The notes: a model not told the origin generated them from the letters alone. Shown: positions 53,342-62,249, numbered from the stretch's first letter. The stretch is DNA of 64,000 nt from Amycolatopsis sp. NBC_00345 (GCF_036116635.1 NZ_CP107995.1:3410001-3474000), one strand, 5' to 3'. Translations and numbers: made by a program.

Positions 53342-54247
53342 GTGTCCAGCTGCTGCCCGCCCGGCCGCTCCGGCACGGATTCCTTCCCCCGCACCACACC
53401 CGGCCCGGCGGCCGCCACTCGCGCAGCCGACGGCATGATCGTGCTGCCCGGCGGCACGTTCCGCATGGGCACCGACGACGCGGACGGTTTCCCCGACGAC
53501 CACGAGGGCCCGGTCCGCGCGGTCACCGTGGCCCCGTTCGCGATCGACCCCCGCGCCGTGACGAACGAGCGGTTCGCCGCGTTCGCCGACGCCACCGGGT
53601 ACCGCACCGAGGCCGAGTCGTTCGGCTGGACGTACGTGTTCGCGAAGTTCCTGCCCGGCGAACTGCGCAAGAGCTCCCCGCGACCGGCGGCGGCGCCGTG
53701 GTGGTGCGGGGTGTCCGGGGCGAGCTGGCGCCACCCCGAGGGCCCCGCCAGCTCCGTGGCGGACCGCGGCGACCACCCCGTCGTCCACGTGTCGTGGAAC
53801 GACGCGACGGCCTACTGCGCGTGGGCGCGACTCCGGCTGCCGACCGAGGCCGAGTGGGAGTACGCCGCGCGCGGCGGCCTGGACCAGGCGCGCTACCCGT
53901 GGGGCGACGAGCTGACCCCGGACGGGCGGCACCGGTGCAACATCTGGCAGGGCCGCTTCCCGGTCCGTGACACCGCCGAGGACGGCTACTCGGGCACCGC
54001 ACCGGCGGATGCCTTCCCGCCCAACGGTTTCGGCCTGTACAACGTCTCCGGCAACGTCTGGGAATGGTGCGCCGACTGGTTCGACACGACCCAGGCGAAC
54101 CGCTCGATGCGCGGCGGCTCGTATCTGTGCCACGAGTCGTACTGCAACCGCTACCGGGTCGCCGCGCGCACCTCCAACAGCCCCGACAGCTCCAGCGGCA
54201 ACACCGGCTTTCGCTGCGTGGCCGACGTCGCCGACATCGGCCGCTAG
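53342..54247 (+). CDS. Formylglycine-generating enzyme (SUMF1 family)
   Basis: This 301-residue protein starts at GTG with AAGGAGGG 7 nt before. It has the FGE order: MIVLPGGTFRMGTDDADGFPDDHEGP, VHVSWNDATAYCAWARLRLPTEAEWEYAARGG, YNVSGNVWEWCADWF and RGGSYLCHESYCNRYRVAAR. Cys263 and Cys268 match the copper-binding catalytic pair of true FGE, which converts a sulfatase Cys to formylglycine. EgtB-like relatives lack them. No sulfatase lies in the window, so its client is elsewhere or is not a sulfatase. It is divergent from the adenylation gene. Confidence 0.93.
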   Translation: MSSCCPPGRSGTDSFPRTTPGPAAATRAADGMIVLPGGTFRMGTDDADGFPDDHEGPVRAVTVAPFAIDPRAVTNERFAAFADATGYRTEAESFGWTYVFAKFLPGELRKSSPRPAAAPWWCGVSGASWRHPEGPASSVADRGDHPVVHVSWNDATAYCAWARLRLPTEAEWEYAARGGLDQARYPWGDELTPDGRHRCNIWQGRFPVRDTAEDGYSGTAPADAFPPNGFGLYNVSGNVWEWCADWFDTTQANRSMRGGSYLCHESYCNRYRVAARTSNSPDSSSGNTGFRCVADVADIGR

Positions 54248-54526
54248 GGGCTTGCCGCGGCTGTTCGGCAACGTCGGTCGCTGGGGACTGGCCTCAGACC
54301 GCGCTCGCGGGGCGGAAGCTGCATTCGGCTGCGGGCTGGCGGCTGGCGGCGCTCGGCAACGCCGCTCGCCGAGGGGCTGCCCTTTAGCGCGGGGCCGCAG
54401 GGCCGAGGCGGCGTAGGACTGCGTTGTGGCACTTGCCTTTTGCGTGTCGCCCAGGCCCGCGGCCTCACCGAGTCGCGACCGCCCGGCGCTGCCTGCACCC
54501 TCACCCCGTCGCAACCGCCCGCCGCC
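54248..54526. other. 279-bp gap between convergent genes
   Basis: No coding frame is convincing. Short stems such as CTCGGC/GCCGAG around 54352-54373 could act as terminators. Nothing else was recognised. Confidence 0.45.
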
Positions 54527-55696
54527 TCACCGCGCGGCGACCGGCACCACGGCCTCACCTCGGCGGGACTGTTGCGCGTGGGCCGTGAGCGTGGCCATCA
54601 CCTCGGCCGGCGCCGGGGCGTGCGCGATTTCCGCCGCGACCTCGGCGGCCCGGGCGTGCAGCGCGTCGTCGTGCAGCGCGCGGGTCACGGCGCCGGTGAC
54701 CTCGGCGGCCGAGCCCACCACGATCGCCACGCCCGCGGCGGCGGCGAGGGCCGCATTGACCGGCTGGTCGGCGCCCTGGGGCCACAGCACCATCGGCTTG
54801 CCCCGGCTCAGCGCGCCCAGCACCGTGCCGGAACCACCGGCGGCGACCACCAGGCGCACCCCGTCGAGCAGCTGGTCCATCGGCGCGAACGACACGTACC
54901 GCAGCTCGCCGCGGCCGGTGGACTCAGGCGGGCGCGAAATCGCCAGGCCGAGGGTGGCCAGCACGTTCACGTCCGCATCGGCGACGGCCGAACCGAGCGC
55001 GGCCAGCATCTCCTCCTCGGTGAACACCGTGCCCAGGGTGAGCAGCACCGTCGGCCGGCCCGGGTCGCTGAAACGAGGCAGCACGGCGGGCTCACCGCGC
55101 GGACGGCGGTGAGCCCTGGCCCGGACCGGCAGCCGCGGCGCGGGGCTGACCCAGCCCGGGTCCTGCAGCGCGGGCGGACACGGATCGACGTAACTGGACG
55201 CCGGAACCGGCTCGATCCCGGCCCGCCGGTAGTACGGGACCACGGCCCGCTCGATCACCTCGGCCGGCATCGGGGCCAGCCCCGGGCCGATTCCCACCTG
55301 GTGCCAAGGAATCCCGAGCCCGGCGGCCACCAGGGGACCAACCGTGTCGAAGGCTTCGGCGACGACCAGGTCCGGCGCCCAGCCACGGGCGTGCCGCAGC
55401 GCCTGCTCACCGTCGAGGTCCAGCCGGGCTGCCCCGAAGATCTCCCCGAGCATCGCCGGGTCCGGCCGTGTGGGGTCACCGCCGGTCCGGCGGGCCGCCT
55501 CGGCCAGGAATTCCTGCACCGCGGCGCCGTCGCCGAGAAGCTGCACCCCGGGGTCGAGCTCCCCGACGGCCAGCGGCCGCACCCCCGGACCACCCAGCAG
55601 GCCGACGACATGGCCGCCCGCGATCGCGGCCTCCATCAACGGGGCCAAGGGAAACAGGTGCCCGTGGGCAGGCAGGGCACTGAACAGAATCCTCAT
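54527..55696 (-). CDS. GT1 (MGT-type) glycosyltransferase
   Basis: The 389-residue GT-B protein starts MRILFSALPAHGHLFPLAPL, typical of macrolide/aglycone glycosyltransferases. The C-terminal nucleotide-sugar domain has VLLTLGTVFT, FAPMDQLLDGVRLVVAAGGSGTVLGAL (the HGG-type loop with A in place of H) and PQGADQPVNAALAA. It transfers an activated sugar to a small acceptor. GGGGAAGCGCG precedes the ATG at 55696. No biosynthetic cluster surrounds it, so it may inactivate xenobiotics or antibiotics. Confidence 0.9.
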   Translation of the reverse strand: MRILFSALPAHGHLFPLAPLMEAAIAGGHVVGLLGGPGVRPLAVGELDPGVQLLGDGAAVQEFLAEAARRTGGDPTRPDPAMLGEIFGAARLDLDGEQALRHARGWAPDLVVAEAFDTVGPLVAAGLGIPWHQVGIGPGLAPMPAEVIERAVVPYYRRAGIEPVPASSYVDPCPPALQDPGWVSPAPRLPVRARAHRRPRGEPAVLPRFSDPGRPTVLLTLGTVFTEEEMLAALGSAVADADVNVLATLGLAISRPPESTGRGELRYVSFAPMDQLLDGVRLVVAAGGSGTVLGALSRGKPMVLWPQGADQPVNAALAAAAGVAIVVGSAAEVTGAVTRALHDDALHARAAEVAAEIAHAPAPAEVMATLTAHAQQSRRGEAVVPVAAR

Positions 55697-55977
55697 CGCG
55701 CTTCCCCTGATCCGAGAACTTCGACCGGTCCGGCGATCGCCGGACCACACCGCACCGACAGCCACGCCACCAACAACCCGGCCACCGACAGCCACGCCGC
55801 TGACCATCCGGCCACCCGCAGCCCGGCCACCAGCAACCCGGCCACCAGCAACCCGGCCGCTGACCGCCCGGCGACCGAAGGACCGAACACCGAAAGACCC
55901 GGCCCGCCGGCTGCGTGGCGCGCGGCCTCCCCTCGTCCGGCGACTCCCGTCCGGGACAGGCAACTCGCGGGCGCCAA
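55693..55977 (-). CDS. Possible small hydrophobic repeat protein
   Basis: A 94-codon frame from a TTG at 55977 ends TGA overlapping the glycosyltransferase ATG (ATGA, 55693-55696). Its middle translates a 15-bp tandem repeat as hydrophobic pentapeptides (AGLLVAGLLVAGLRVAGWSA). It could be a coupled membrane peptide, or simply an untranslated repeat leader. The start codon is weak and no homologue is recognised. Confidence 0.3.
   Translation of the reverse strand: MAPASCLSRTGVAGRGEAARHAAGGPGLSVFGPSVAGRSAAGLLVAGLLVAGLRVAGWSAAWLSVAGLLVAWLSVRCGPAIAGPVEVLGSGEAR
55753..55872. repeat. Eight 15-bp tandem repeats
   Basis: Eight units of 15 bp run from 55753 to 55872. Two adjacent units are identical (CACCAGCAACCCGGC, 55828-55857), and two others are identical but separated (CACCGACAGCCACGC at 55753 and 55783). 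The period is a multiple of three. Confidence 0.9.
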
Positions 55978-56036
55978 TTCAGGTTAGCGTATCTGTAATG
56001 AATGCTCCCGTCACGTAACCAAGGTAATCTGCCCGG

Positions 56037-56663
56037 ATGCCGGCTTCACCCCGCTCGTACCACTCGCCCCGGCGGGCACAGGCCGCGAGCGAAACCCAGC
56101 GAGACATCCTGCGGACCGCCCGGCGGCTGTTCATCGCGCACGGCTACGGCCAGGTGACGATGGCCGACATCGCGCGCGCGGCCGGAACCGCCGTGAAGAC
56201 GGTGTACGCGAGCGTGGGCACGAAAACCGACGTCCTGCACACGCTGTTCGCCACCGACATAGCCGAGTCCTGCGCCGCCCGGACCAACGCCGAAGTGCGG
56301 GCCAGCAGCGACCTCGAATCCGCCGTCGAGGCGCTGGCCCGCGGCACCCGCGAGGACAACGAGCAGTTCAAGCCCTCGGTCGACCTGCTGTACTCGTCGA
56401 TGGCAAGCGATGACGGCGCGCGCGAGGCGTGGCAGCACGTGGTGAAGGAGTACCGCGACGCGCTCCGGGACGCCGCCGCCCACCTCGTCACCGCCGGTTT
56501 CGTCGCGCCGCACCTCGACGTGGACGGGACCTCGGACCGCCTGTGGTTCTGCTTCGGGCTGGGCGCTTGGCGGACCCTCACCGTCGACTGCGACTGGAGT
56601 TACGACGACGCCGAGCGCTCACTCCGGCGCCAAGCCGTCACCATGCTCACCGATCCCGGCTGA
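56037..56663 (+). CDS. TetR-family transcriptional regulator
   Basis: The 208-residue protein has an N-terminal HTH (TQRDILRTARRLFIAHGYGQVTMADIARAAGTAVKTVYASVGTKTDVL, about 20-67) and a helical ligand domain with WFCFGLGAWRTL. The ATG directly follows TAATCT (56025-56030) by six bases, so its mRNA is probably leaderless. GGTTA (55982-55986) and TAACC (56016-56020) flank the divergent start region as a loose dyad. It may regulate itself and the glycosyltransferase. Confidence 0.9.
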   Translation: MPASPRSYHSPRRAQAASETQRDILRTARRLFIAHGYGQVTMADIARAAGTAVKTVYASVGTKTDVLHTLFATDIAESCAARTNAEVRASSDLESAVEALARGTREDNEQFKPSVDLLYSSMASDDGAREAWQHVVKEYRDALRDAAAHLVTAGFVAPHLDVDGTSDRLWFCFGLGAWRTLTVDCDWSYDDAERSLRRQAVTMLTDPG

Positions 56664-56772
56664 TCCGGCGAAGACTGTACTTCCGAGGGGCCTGACGGCC
56701 AGATCGCCACCGCCGTGGGAATCCCGCCAGGAGACCCGCCGCCGGCGCGGCCGCACGACTACCGTCGATCCC

Positions 56773-57921
56773 ATGATCGAACCCTTCACCTCGCGGGCCG
56801 ATCCCGCCGCTCTCGACGACCTCCGCACCCGGCTGCACCTGACGCGCTGGCCGGACGCCCCGCAGGACGCGGGCTGGTCCCTCGGCGCCGACGTCGGCTA
56901 CCTCCGCGGCCTCGTGGAGTACTGGGCCGACGGCTTCGACTGGCCGGCGCAGGAGGCGGCGCTCGCGCGGCTGCCGCGGTTCCGCACCACGCTCGGCGGC
57001 CTCGGGATCCACTTCGTCCACGCCCGCGCCGCCGCCCCGGGCGCGCTGCCGCTGCTGCTCAGCCACGGCTGGCCCGACTCGTTCTGGCGCTACAGCAAGG
57101 TCATCCCGCTGCTGACCGACCCCGAGGACCCCGCCGACGCATTCGACGTGATCGTCCCCGACATGCCCGGTTACGGCTTCTCCGAACCGCCCACGGGCGC
57201 GCCGCTGGACTCGATCGCGGTCGCCGGGCTCTGGGCGCAGCTCATGACCGACCTCGGTTACCCGCGCTTCGCCGCCGCGGGCGGTGACATCGGCAGCAGC
57301 GTCAGCCGGTTCCTCGCCCTGGACCACCCGGACCGCGTCGCGGCCGTGCACCGGATGGACGCCGGCCTGCCCGTTTTCACCGGCGACCCCGCCGACCTGA
57401 CGCCCGAGGAACGCGACTGGCTCGCCGGCACGGCGGCCTGGGGCCGGGACGAAGGCGCGTACGCCGCCATGCACCGCACCAAACCCCAGACCGCCGCGAC
57501 AGGCCTCACCGACTCCCCCGCCGGGCTCGCCGCGTGGATCGTGGAGAAGCTCCGGTCGTGGAGCGACAACGACGGTGACGTCGAGCGCAGCTTCACCCGG
57601 GACGAGATCCTCACGAACATCACGCTCTACTGGCTCACCGGCACCATCGGCTCGTCGATGCGCATGTACCACGCGAACGCCGCGATCCCGCCCGAGCAGC
57701 ACGCCCGCCGCGTCGAGGTCCCGTCCGGCTTCTCGCGGTTCCCCGGCGACATCGCCTTCCCGCCGCGCACATGGCTGGACCGCATCGCGAACGTCCAGCG
57801 CGTCACCGACCATCCGCGCGGCGGGCACTTCGCGCCGTTCGAGGAGCCCGAGGCCTACGCCGCGGAGCTGCGCGAGTTCTTCCGGCCCTACCGGAAGGCC
57901 TCCCGCCCAGCTATCTCCTGA
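56773..57921 (+). CDS. Epoxide hydrolase
   Basis: The 382-residue alpha/beta hydrolase has the EHN N-terminal arm (about 3-105). HGWPDSFW (98-105) gives the oxyanion hole, Asp172 in GGDIGSSVS is the nucleophile and Tyr299 in MRMYHANA one of the ring-opening tyrosines. His352 in GGHFAPFEEPE is the base. It hydrolyses epoxides to diols in the cytoplasm. It is followed after 18 nt by an SDR pseudogene that was probably once its operon partner. Confidence 0.93.
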   Translation: MIEPFTSRADPAALDDLRTRLHLTRWPDAPQDAGWSLGADVGYLRGLVEYWADGFDWPAQEAALARLPRFRTTLGGLGIHFVHARAAAPGALPLLLSHGWPDSFWRYSKVIPLLTDPEDPADAFDVIVPDMPGYGFSEPPTGAPLDSIAVAGLWAQLMTDLGYPRFAAAGGDIGSSVSRFLALDHPDRVAAVHRMDAGLPVFTGDPADLTPEERDWLAGTAAWGRDEGAYAAMHRTKPQTAATGLTDSPAGLAAWIVEKLRSWSDNDGDVERSFTRDEILTNITLYWLTGTIGSSMRMYHANAAIPPEQHARRVEVPSGFSRFPGDIAFPPRTWLDRIANVQRVTDHPRGGHFAPFEEPEAYAAELREFFRPYRKASRPAIS

Positions 57922-57939
57922 ACCACAGAGAAGGACGTC

Positions 57940-58566
57940 ATGACCTCGAACCGGCGCTTCCCAGGGCTTCGGTCGCGAATGGACGATCGCCGCGCTCGAC
58001 CGGGGCGACTCGGTCGCCGCCGTCAGGACCGCCCACGACCGCTTCGGCCGGCTCGACGTCGTGGTCAACAACGCCGGCTACGGCCAGTTCGGCCTGGTCG
58101 AGGAGCTGAGCGAGGCGGACCTGCGCGACCAGCTGGAGACCAACCTGTTCGGCGCGCTCTGGGTCACCCAGGCCGCGCTGCCGTTCCTGCGTGAGCAGGG
58201 ATCCGGGCACATCCTGCAGGTCTCCTCGATCGGCGGGATCAGCGCGTTCCCGAACGTCGGCGCGTACCACGCGTCCAAGTGGGCGCTGGAGGGCATCAGC
58301 GAGTCACTGGCGCAGGAGGTCGCGGGCTTCGGCATCAAGGTCACGCTGATCGAGCCCGCGGGCTACTCCACCGACTGGGCCGGCCCGTCGCGCGGAAGCC
58401 CTGCCCGCCTACGACGCGTTCCGGGAGGCGCGGAAATCCGCTCCCCGGCGTCAATCCTCGCCCGGCGACCCCGAAGGCCACCCGCGCGGCGGTCCTGCAA
58501 CTCATCGACTCTCCGGAGCCCCCGCTGCGTATCTTCTTCGGCGACGGCCCGCTCGCCGTGGCCTAG
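57940..58566 (+). pseudogene. Broken short-chain dehydrogenase (SDR)
   Basis: The 5' end has ATG with GAGAAGGACGTC, then a frameshift into QGFGREWTIAALDRGDSVAA. About 50 codons are missing before AVRTAHDRFGRLDVVVNNAGYGQFG. The NNAG motif, LQVSSIGGISAF and the YHASK catalytic pair are intact. Two more frameshifts follow, near 58390 and 58475 (EALPAYDAFREARKS, then TRAAVLQLIDSPEPPLRIFFG), before the TAG. The nucleotide-binding TGxxxGxG loop is lost, so no active enzyme results. Confidence 0.85.
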
Positions 58567-58585
58567 CGGAGAGCTCCGGGATTGT

Positions 58586-59668
58586 TCAGACGTCGGCGAG
58601 GTGGCGACGATCGGGCTGGTCCTCGAGCTCCTCGTCACGGCCGGACCGGCGGCCCGGCCGGAAGTGCTGGGTGGCCACCACGATCCAGCCGATCAGCACC
58701 ACGCTGCCGGTGGAGAGCACGCGGTACAGCAGGACACTCGCCAGCGCCGAACCCGCTCCTCCCGAGACCGTCAGCGAAAGGGCCATCGCGGCCTCCACCG
58801 CGCCGAGCCCGGACGGCACCGGGAGCAGGCTGCCCGCGGCCATTCCGGCGGTGTAGGTGAGCAGGAGCACCGGCAGCCCGACGTGCATGCCGACGGCGGC
58901 GCAGCAGGCCGCGAGGCAGGCCAGGTCGAGCACCCAGTTGACGACGGCCAGCAGCAGCGCGCCGACCCAGTGGTAACCCGCCGGCCGGATGATGTAGAGG
59001 TCCTCGACGATCGAGTCGAGCCGGGCGTGGCCGGTCCCGGCCGGACGCCGGCGGAGCCGGTTGTACCAGGCCAGCAGCCGGTGTCCCAGCCGTACCAGCG
59101 GCTGCGGCTTCCGGACCAGCCGGACCACCAGCGCGAACACCGCGACGGACGCCAGCACCTTCACCGCCAGGCCGGGCGCCGAGCCCAGGGCCCCGCCGCT
59201 CAGCGCGACGCCGACCAGTCCCACCGCGCCCAGCGTGAGCGCCGACAGCAGCCCGGTGATGGTCAGCGACCAGGTGATGGCCGAGGACGACGCGCCCTGT
59301 CTACGCAGGGACCGGAAGGCGTAAGTGGTGGAGAAGACCGCGCCGGCCGGGAGCGTGGCGTGGACCGCGCCGGCGCCGTAGCTGATCGCGACGTTGCGCA
59401 GGATCGACACCCGGGAGCCGGCCGCGGCCAGGGTCAGCGCCCGCATCACCGCGAACGCGACCATCGAGCCCATCGTGGCGGCCAGGCCGATCAGCAGCCA
59501 CCGCGGCGAAGCGTCGGCCACGCCCCGGAACGCCTCGGTGATCGTGTGTCCCTCGACGACCGCGTAGGTCACCACGACCCCGGCCAAGATCGCCGCGATC
59601 ACGGTCCGCCGAGTCACCGCCACGCGGCTGAGCGGCTTCTTTCCCACCTCGGCAGGCAGTTCGGTCAT
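58586..59668 (-). CDS. LPG synthase TM-domain (UPF0104) membrane protein
   Basis: The 360-residue protein has 7-8 transmembrane helices and the UPF0104 signatures YGAGAVHATLPAGAVFSTTYAFRSLRRQG (about 93-121) and AGSLLPVPSGLGAVEAAMALSL. This is the flippase-like domain of lysylphosphatidylglycerol synthases without the synthase part. Stand-alone forms are thought to move lipids across the membrane. GAGGAGGACTGCC precedes the ATG. The tail is charged and cytoplasmic. Confidence 0.9.
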   Translation of the reverse strand: MTELPAEVGKKPLSRVAVTRRTVIAAILAGVVVTYAVVEGHTITEAFRGVADASPRWLLIGLAATMGSMVAFAVMRALTLAAAGSRVSILRNVAISYGAGAVHATLPAGAVFSTTYAFRSLRRQGASSSAITWSLTITGLLSALTLGAVGLVGVALSGGALGSAPGLAVKVLASVAVFALVVRLVRKPQPLVRLGHRLLAWYNRLRRRPAGTGHARLDSIVEDLYIIRPAGYHWVGALLLAVVNWVLDLACLAACCAAVGMHVGLPVLLLTYTAGMAAGSLLPVPSGLGAVEAAMALSLTVSGGAGSALASVLLYRVLSTGSVVLIGWIVVATQHFRPGRRSGRDEELEDQPDRRHLADV

Positions 59669-59950
59669 GGCAGTCCTCCTCTCGGGCGTCCGGATCGCCG
59701 GGTCAAGGCATCGGTCACCTCAACGCTAGCGCGTCGCCCGGATCTGGAGACGGAGGTCCGGTGTCAACGGGATCACGACGGCCGGCCCGATGCCCGGGCT
59801 TCCGCCGGGTCGTGCCCTCTTGTCCCCTCGGCAGAGGCTCTCTGCCAGGTAATTCCCTCGACCCGGTCCACCGCCGTCGCCCGACGGTGGGCCGGGCTCA
59901 GTACCGTCCCGGTCACCCGGCCGAGTTCACTCGACAGGGGTCCGGCGAGT

Positions 59951-60703
59951 TCACTCGGCTGCCCGGAGCACGGCCGCCGCGGCCGCGAACCCGCCGGGGA
60001 GGTCGGCGGCGAGGCCGGTCACGGCGCCGTCGAGCGGACGCAGGCCCGCGCGCTCCAGCAGCGTCTTCTCGTTCGTCACCCATTGCCCGCGGCCGGCGAG
60101 CACGGCGTGCGCGGTCTGCAGCGCGGCGACTCCGATCGAAGCGGCCGCCTCGGTCAGCCGGCCGTGCGCGGCGTAGCCGGCTTCGGCGTAGTCCAGCGTC
60201 CGGCCGGCCGCGGCCCGCCAGAACTCCGGCGCCGTCCGGCGCAGCTCGTCCGGGTAGTCCGGGCGCGGCAGGCTTCCCCGCAGGACGCGGTTGATCGCCA
60301 GCTCCCCGACCACGAGGTAACTCGGGATCCCGGCCAGGTGGAAGGCCAGCGGCTCCCAGTGGAAACGGCCCGCGCGGGCCTCCGCCAGCTCGTGCTCCAC
60401 GGACACCAGGTCGCGGTAGTGGACGTCGACGCTGCGGTCGTCGACCGTCAGCCACGCGCCGCCGTTGAACACGCCGCCGCCCCAGGCGCCGATTTCCGAG
60501 ACCTCGCCCGGGAAACCGAGGGCGCGCAGGTCGGCGGGGTCGAACCCACCGCGGTAGTAGACCGACACGTCCCAGTCGCTGTCCGGCCGGTGCGTGCCCT
60601 GGGCCCGCGAGCCGCCCAGCGCCACCGCCTCCACCCCCGGCAGCGCGCCCAGCAGGTCCCCGAGGTGGTCGGCAAAGGTTTCCACGGTGTTGTCCGGCAT
60701 CAT
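59951..60703 (-). CDS. Nucleotidyltransferase-domain protein
   Basis: The 250-residue protein has the Pol-beta superfamily motif GGSRAQGTHRPDSDWDVSVYY (30-50, with Asp41/43/45) and a third acidic strand SVDVHYRDL. A helical C-terminal domain follows (LRRTAPEFWRAAAGRTLDYA). It resembles kanamycin nucleotidyltransferase-like and DUF4037-type proteins. It could modify a small molecule or tRNA-like substrate, or be an antitoxin-like MNT protein without its HEPN partner; none is adjacent. ATG at 60703 or 60700. Confidence 0.85.
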   Translation of the reverse strand: MMPDNTVETFADHLGDLLGALPGVEAVALGGSRAQGTHRPDSDWDVSVYYRGGFDPADLRALGFPGEVSEIGAWGGGVFNGGAWLTVDDRSVDVHYRDLVSVEHELAEARAGRFHWEPLAFHLAGIPSYLVVGELAINRVLRGSLPRPDYPDELRRTAPEFWRAAAGRTLDYAEAGYAAHGRLTEAAASIGVAALQTAHAVLAGRGQWVTNEKTLLERAGLRPLDGAVTGLAADLPGGFAAAAAVLRAAE

Positions 60704-60775
60704 CCGAAGATGCCATGGACGGCCCGGAAGATCGCTACGATTTTCCTGCCTTCCCGCACCCGACCTGGGGGTCCC

Positions 60776-62173
60776 ATGCTCCGCTTCCGCACTCCCGCTT
60801 TGGCCGCGCTGGCCGGCGCGGCCCTGCTCACCGCCGGTGCGGCCCCCGCGGCCGCCGCCGCGCAGCCGTTCACCACGACCGTGTTCAAGGCCACCCACAA
60901 CAGCTACTCGGGCAACGTCGACGGGGCCAAGGGCGCCATCTCCTACCAGCTCGACCACGGCGTCCGCTTCATCGAGTTCGACGTGCACGACAACGGCTAC
61001 GCGACCAGCCACGACTACGGCGTCGGCCACGGCAGCCCCGGCGACCTGGTGGACCACGCGGGCAACCCGGCGTCGAACAACCTGCGCGACTGGCTGGCCG
61101 TGGTGAACACCTGGTCCGCCGCGCACCCGGCGGCCGCGCCGATCGTCGTCATGCTGGACCTCAAGGACGACCTCACGGACAACCCGTCGTTCGCCGCCGG
61201 GAACCTGACCGCGGTGAACCAGGAGATCCGGTCGGCGTTCGGCAGCCGGCTGCTGGCCGCGAAGGACTACCCGGCCGGCGCGAGCACGGATTCCTTGCGT
61301 GGCAAGGTACTCACGCTGCTCTCGGGTGACAGCGGCACGCGCGCTTCGTACCGCCGCGACGTCGGCTACCACCCGGCGATCGCGCTCAACGGGCACGGCC
61401 AGGTCGTCGAGCTGCACGATTCCGGCGCGGGCGCGCTCTGGTACTGGACCGGGACCTACGGGGCCGACGGCCGCGTCACCTGGAACCGGCACGGCCGCTA
61501 CGACAGCGGCCAGACCCCGGCCGTCGCGCTGGACGACGCCGGCCGGATCGTCGAGGTGCACCAGTCGTCGACCGCCGCCACGCTCTGGTACCACACCGGC
61601 CAGCTCGGCGCGGACGGCGAGATCACCTGGTCGCCGAGCCACCAGTACGACAACGGCGTGCTCCCGACGGTCGCCTTCACCGGCACCGGCGTCCGCGAGA
61701 TCCACCGCAGCCAGTCGGGCGAGCAGAACTGGCAGTGGACCGGCGCGCTGTCCGGCGCCACCGTGACCTGGACCGGCAACGCCAAGACGTCCGACCCGCG
61801 CTACGACACGACCACCGCTGTCTCCGGCACCGCCCGCGTCTCGGTGACGACCGGCGCCGACGGCCCCACCCCCGCGCAGACCCTGCGCTACTCCACCGAC
61901 CGCGTCACCGGCGCCCGCGTCCAGTACCCGCAGATCGCCTTCGACGAGTACCAGAAGGGCGACCCGGCCGAGCTCCAGCCGGACGCGCTGTTCTACGGCG
62001 CCCCGGCGACGGAGTCGGCGTTCATCATCGCGGCCCGCCAGTCCGGCCACCTGGTCCGCGGCTGGGACTTCGACTCGGCCGGCCTCGCCACCACCCCGCC
62101 CGCCAGCTACGCGGCGACCAACCACCCGTGGGACGCCTGGTACCAGACGCTGACCAGCGGGGCCGCGGAGTAG
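60776..62173 (+). CDS. Secreted PI-PLC-like phosphodiesterase with inserted repeats
   Basis: The 465-residue exported protein has a signal peptide (1-29). The PI-PLC X-type barrel starts with KATHNSYSGN (His41) and HGVRFIEFDVHDNG (Glu67/Asp69), and His85 is in GVGHGSPGD. The barrel is interrupted at about 190-325 by three repeats of the type PAIALxxxGxVVEVHxS...LWYxTGxxGADGxITW. It resumes with YPQIAFDEYQKGD and LVRGWDFDSAG. It probably cleaves a phosphodiester in lipids; the repeat insert may bind glycans or membranes. Confidence 0.85.
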   Translation: MLRFRTPALAALAGAALLTAGAAPAAAAAQPFTTTVFKATHNSYSGNVDGAKGAISYQLDHGVRFIEFDVHDNGYATSHDYGVGHGSPGDLVDHAGNPASNNLRDWLAVVNTWSAAHPAAAPIVVMLDLKDDLTDNPSFAAGNLTAVNQEIRSAFGSRLLAAKDYPAGASTDSLRGKVLTLLSGDSGTRASYRRDVGYHPAIALNGHGQVVELHDSGAGALWYWTGTYGADGRVTWNRHGRYDSGQTPAVALDDAGRIVEVHQSSTAATLWYHTGQLGADGEITWSPSHQYDNGVLPTVAFTGTGVREIHRSQSGEQNWQWTGALSGATVTWTGNAKTSDPRYDTTTAVSGTARVSVTTGADGPTPAQTLRYSTDRVTGARVQYPQIAFDEYQKGDPAELQPDALFYGAPATESAFIIAARQSGHLVRGWDFDSAGLATTPPASYAATNHPWDAWYQTLTSGAAE

Positions 62174-62199
62174 CCACCGGAAGCTGACTCCGGCCCAAG

Positions 62200-62249
62200 G
62201 ACTCGTGAGTGTTGGTGACGGTTAGAACCGGCATAAACACTCACGAGTC
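62200..62249. terminator. Terminator GACTCGTGAGTGTT hairpin
   Basis: GACTCGTGAGTGTT (62200-62213) pairs perfectly with AACACTCACGAGTC (62236-62249). The loop has an inner GGT/ACC stem. The right arm overlaps the stop codon of the convergent TetR gene. Confidence 0.85.

Noticed and set aside
53342..54247. EgtB/ergothioneine sulfoxide synthase
   Set aside because: The protein has the two catalytic Cys of true FGE and lacks a DinB-like N-terminal domain.
51194..54514. Reading the adenylation gene as an 1100-residue protein from 54514
   Set aside because: The first 445 codons lie antisense to the FGE gene and have no family features. The A domain begins at MPDKNRGGGT (53179).
58061..62173. A 1370-codon open frame on the plus strand
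   Set aside because: It fuses part of the SDR pseudogene, an antisense stretch over two minus genes and the PI-PLC gene. Only its two ends carry recognisable protein.
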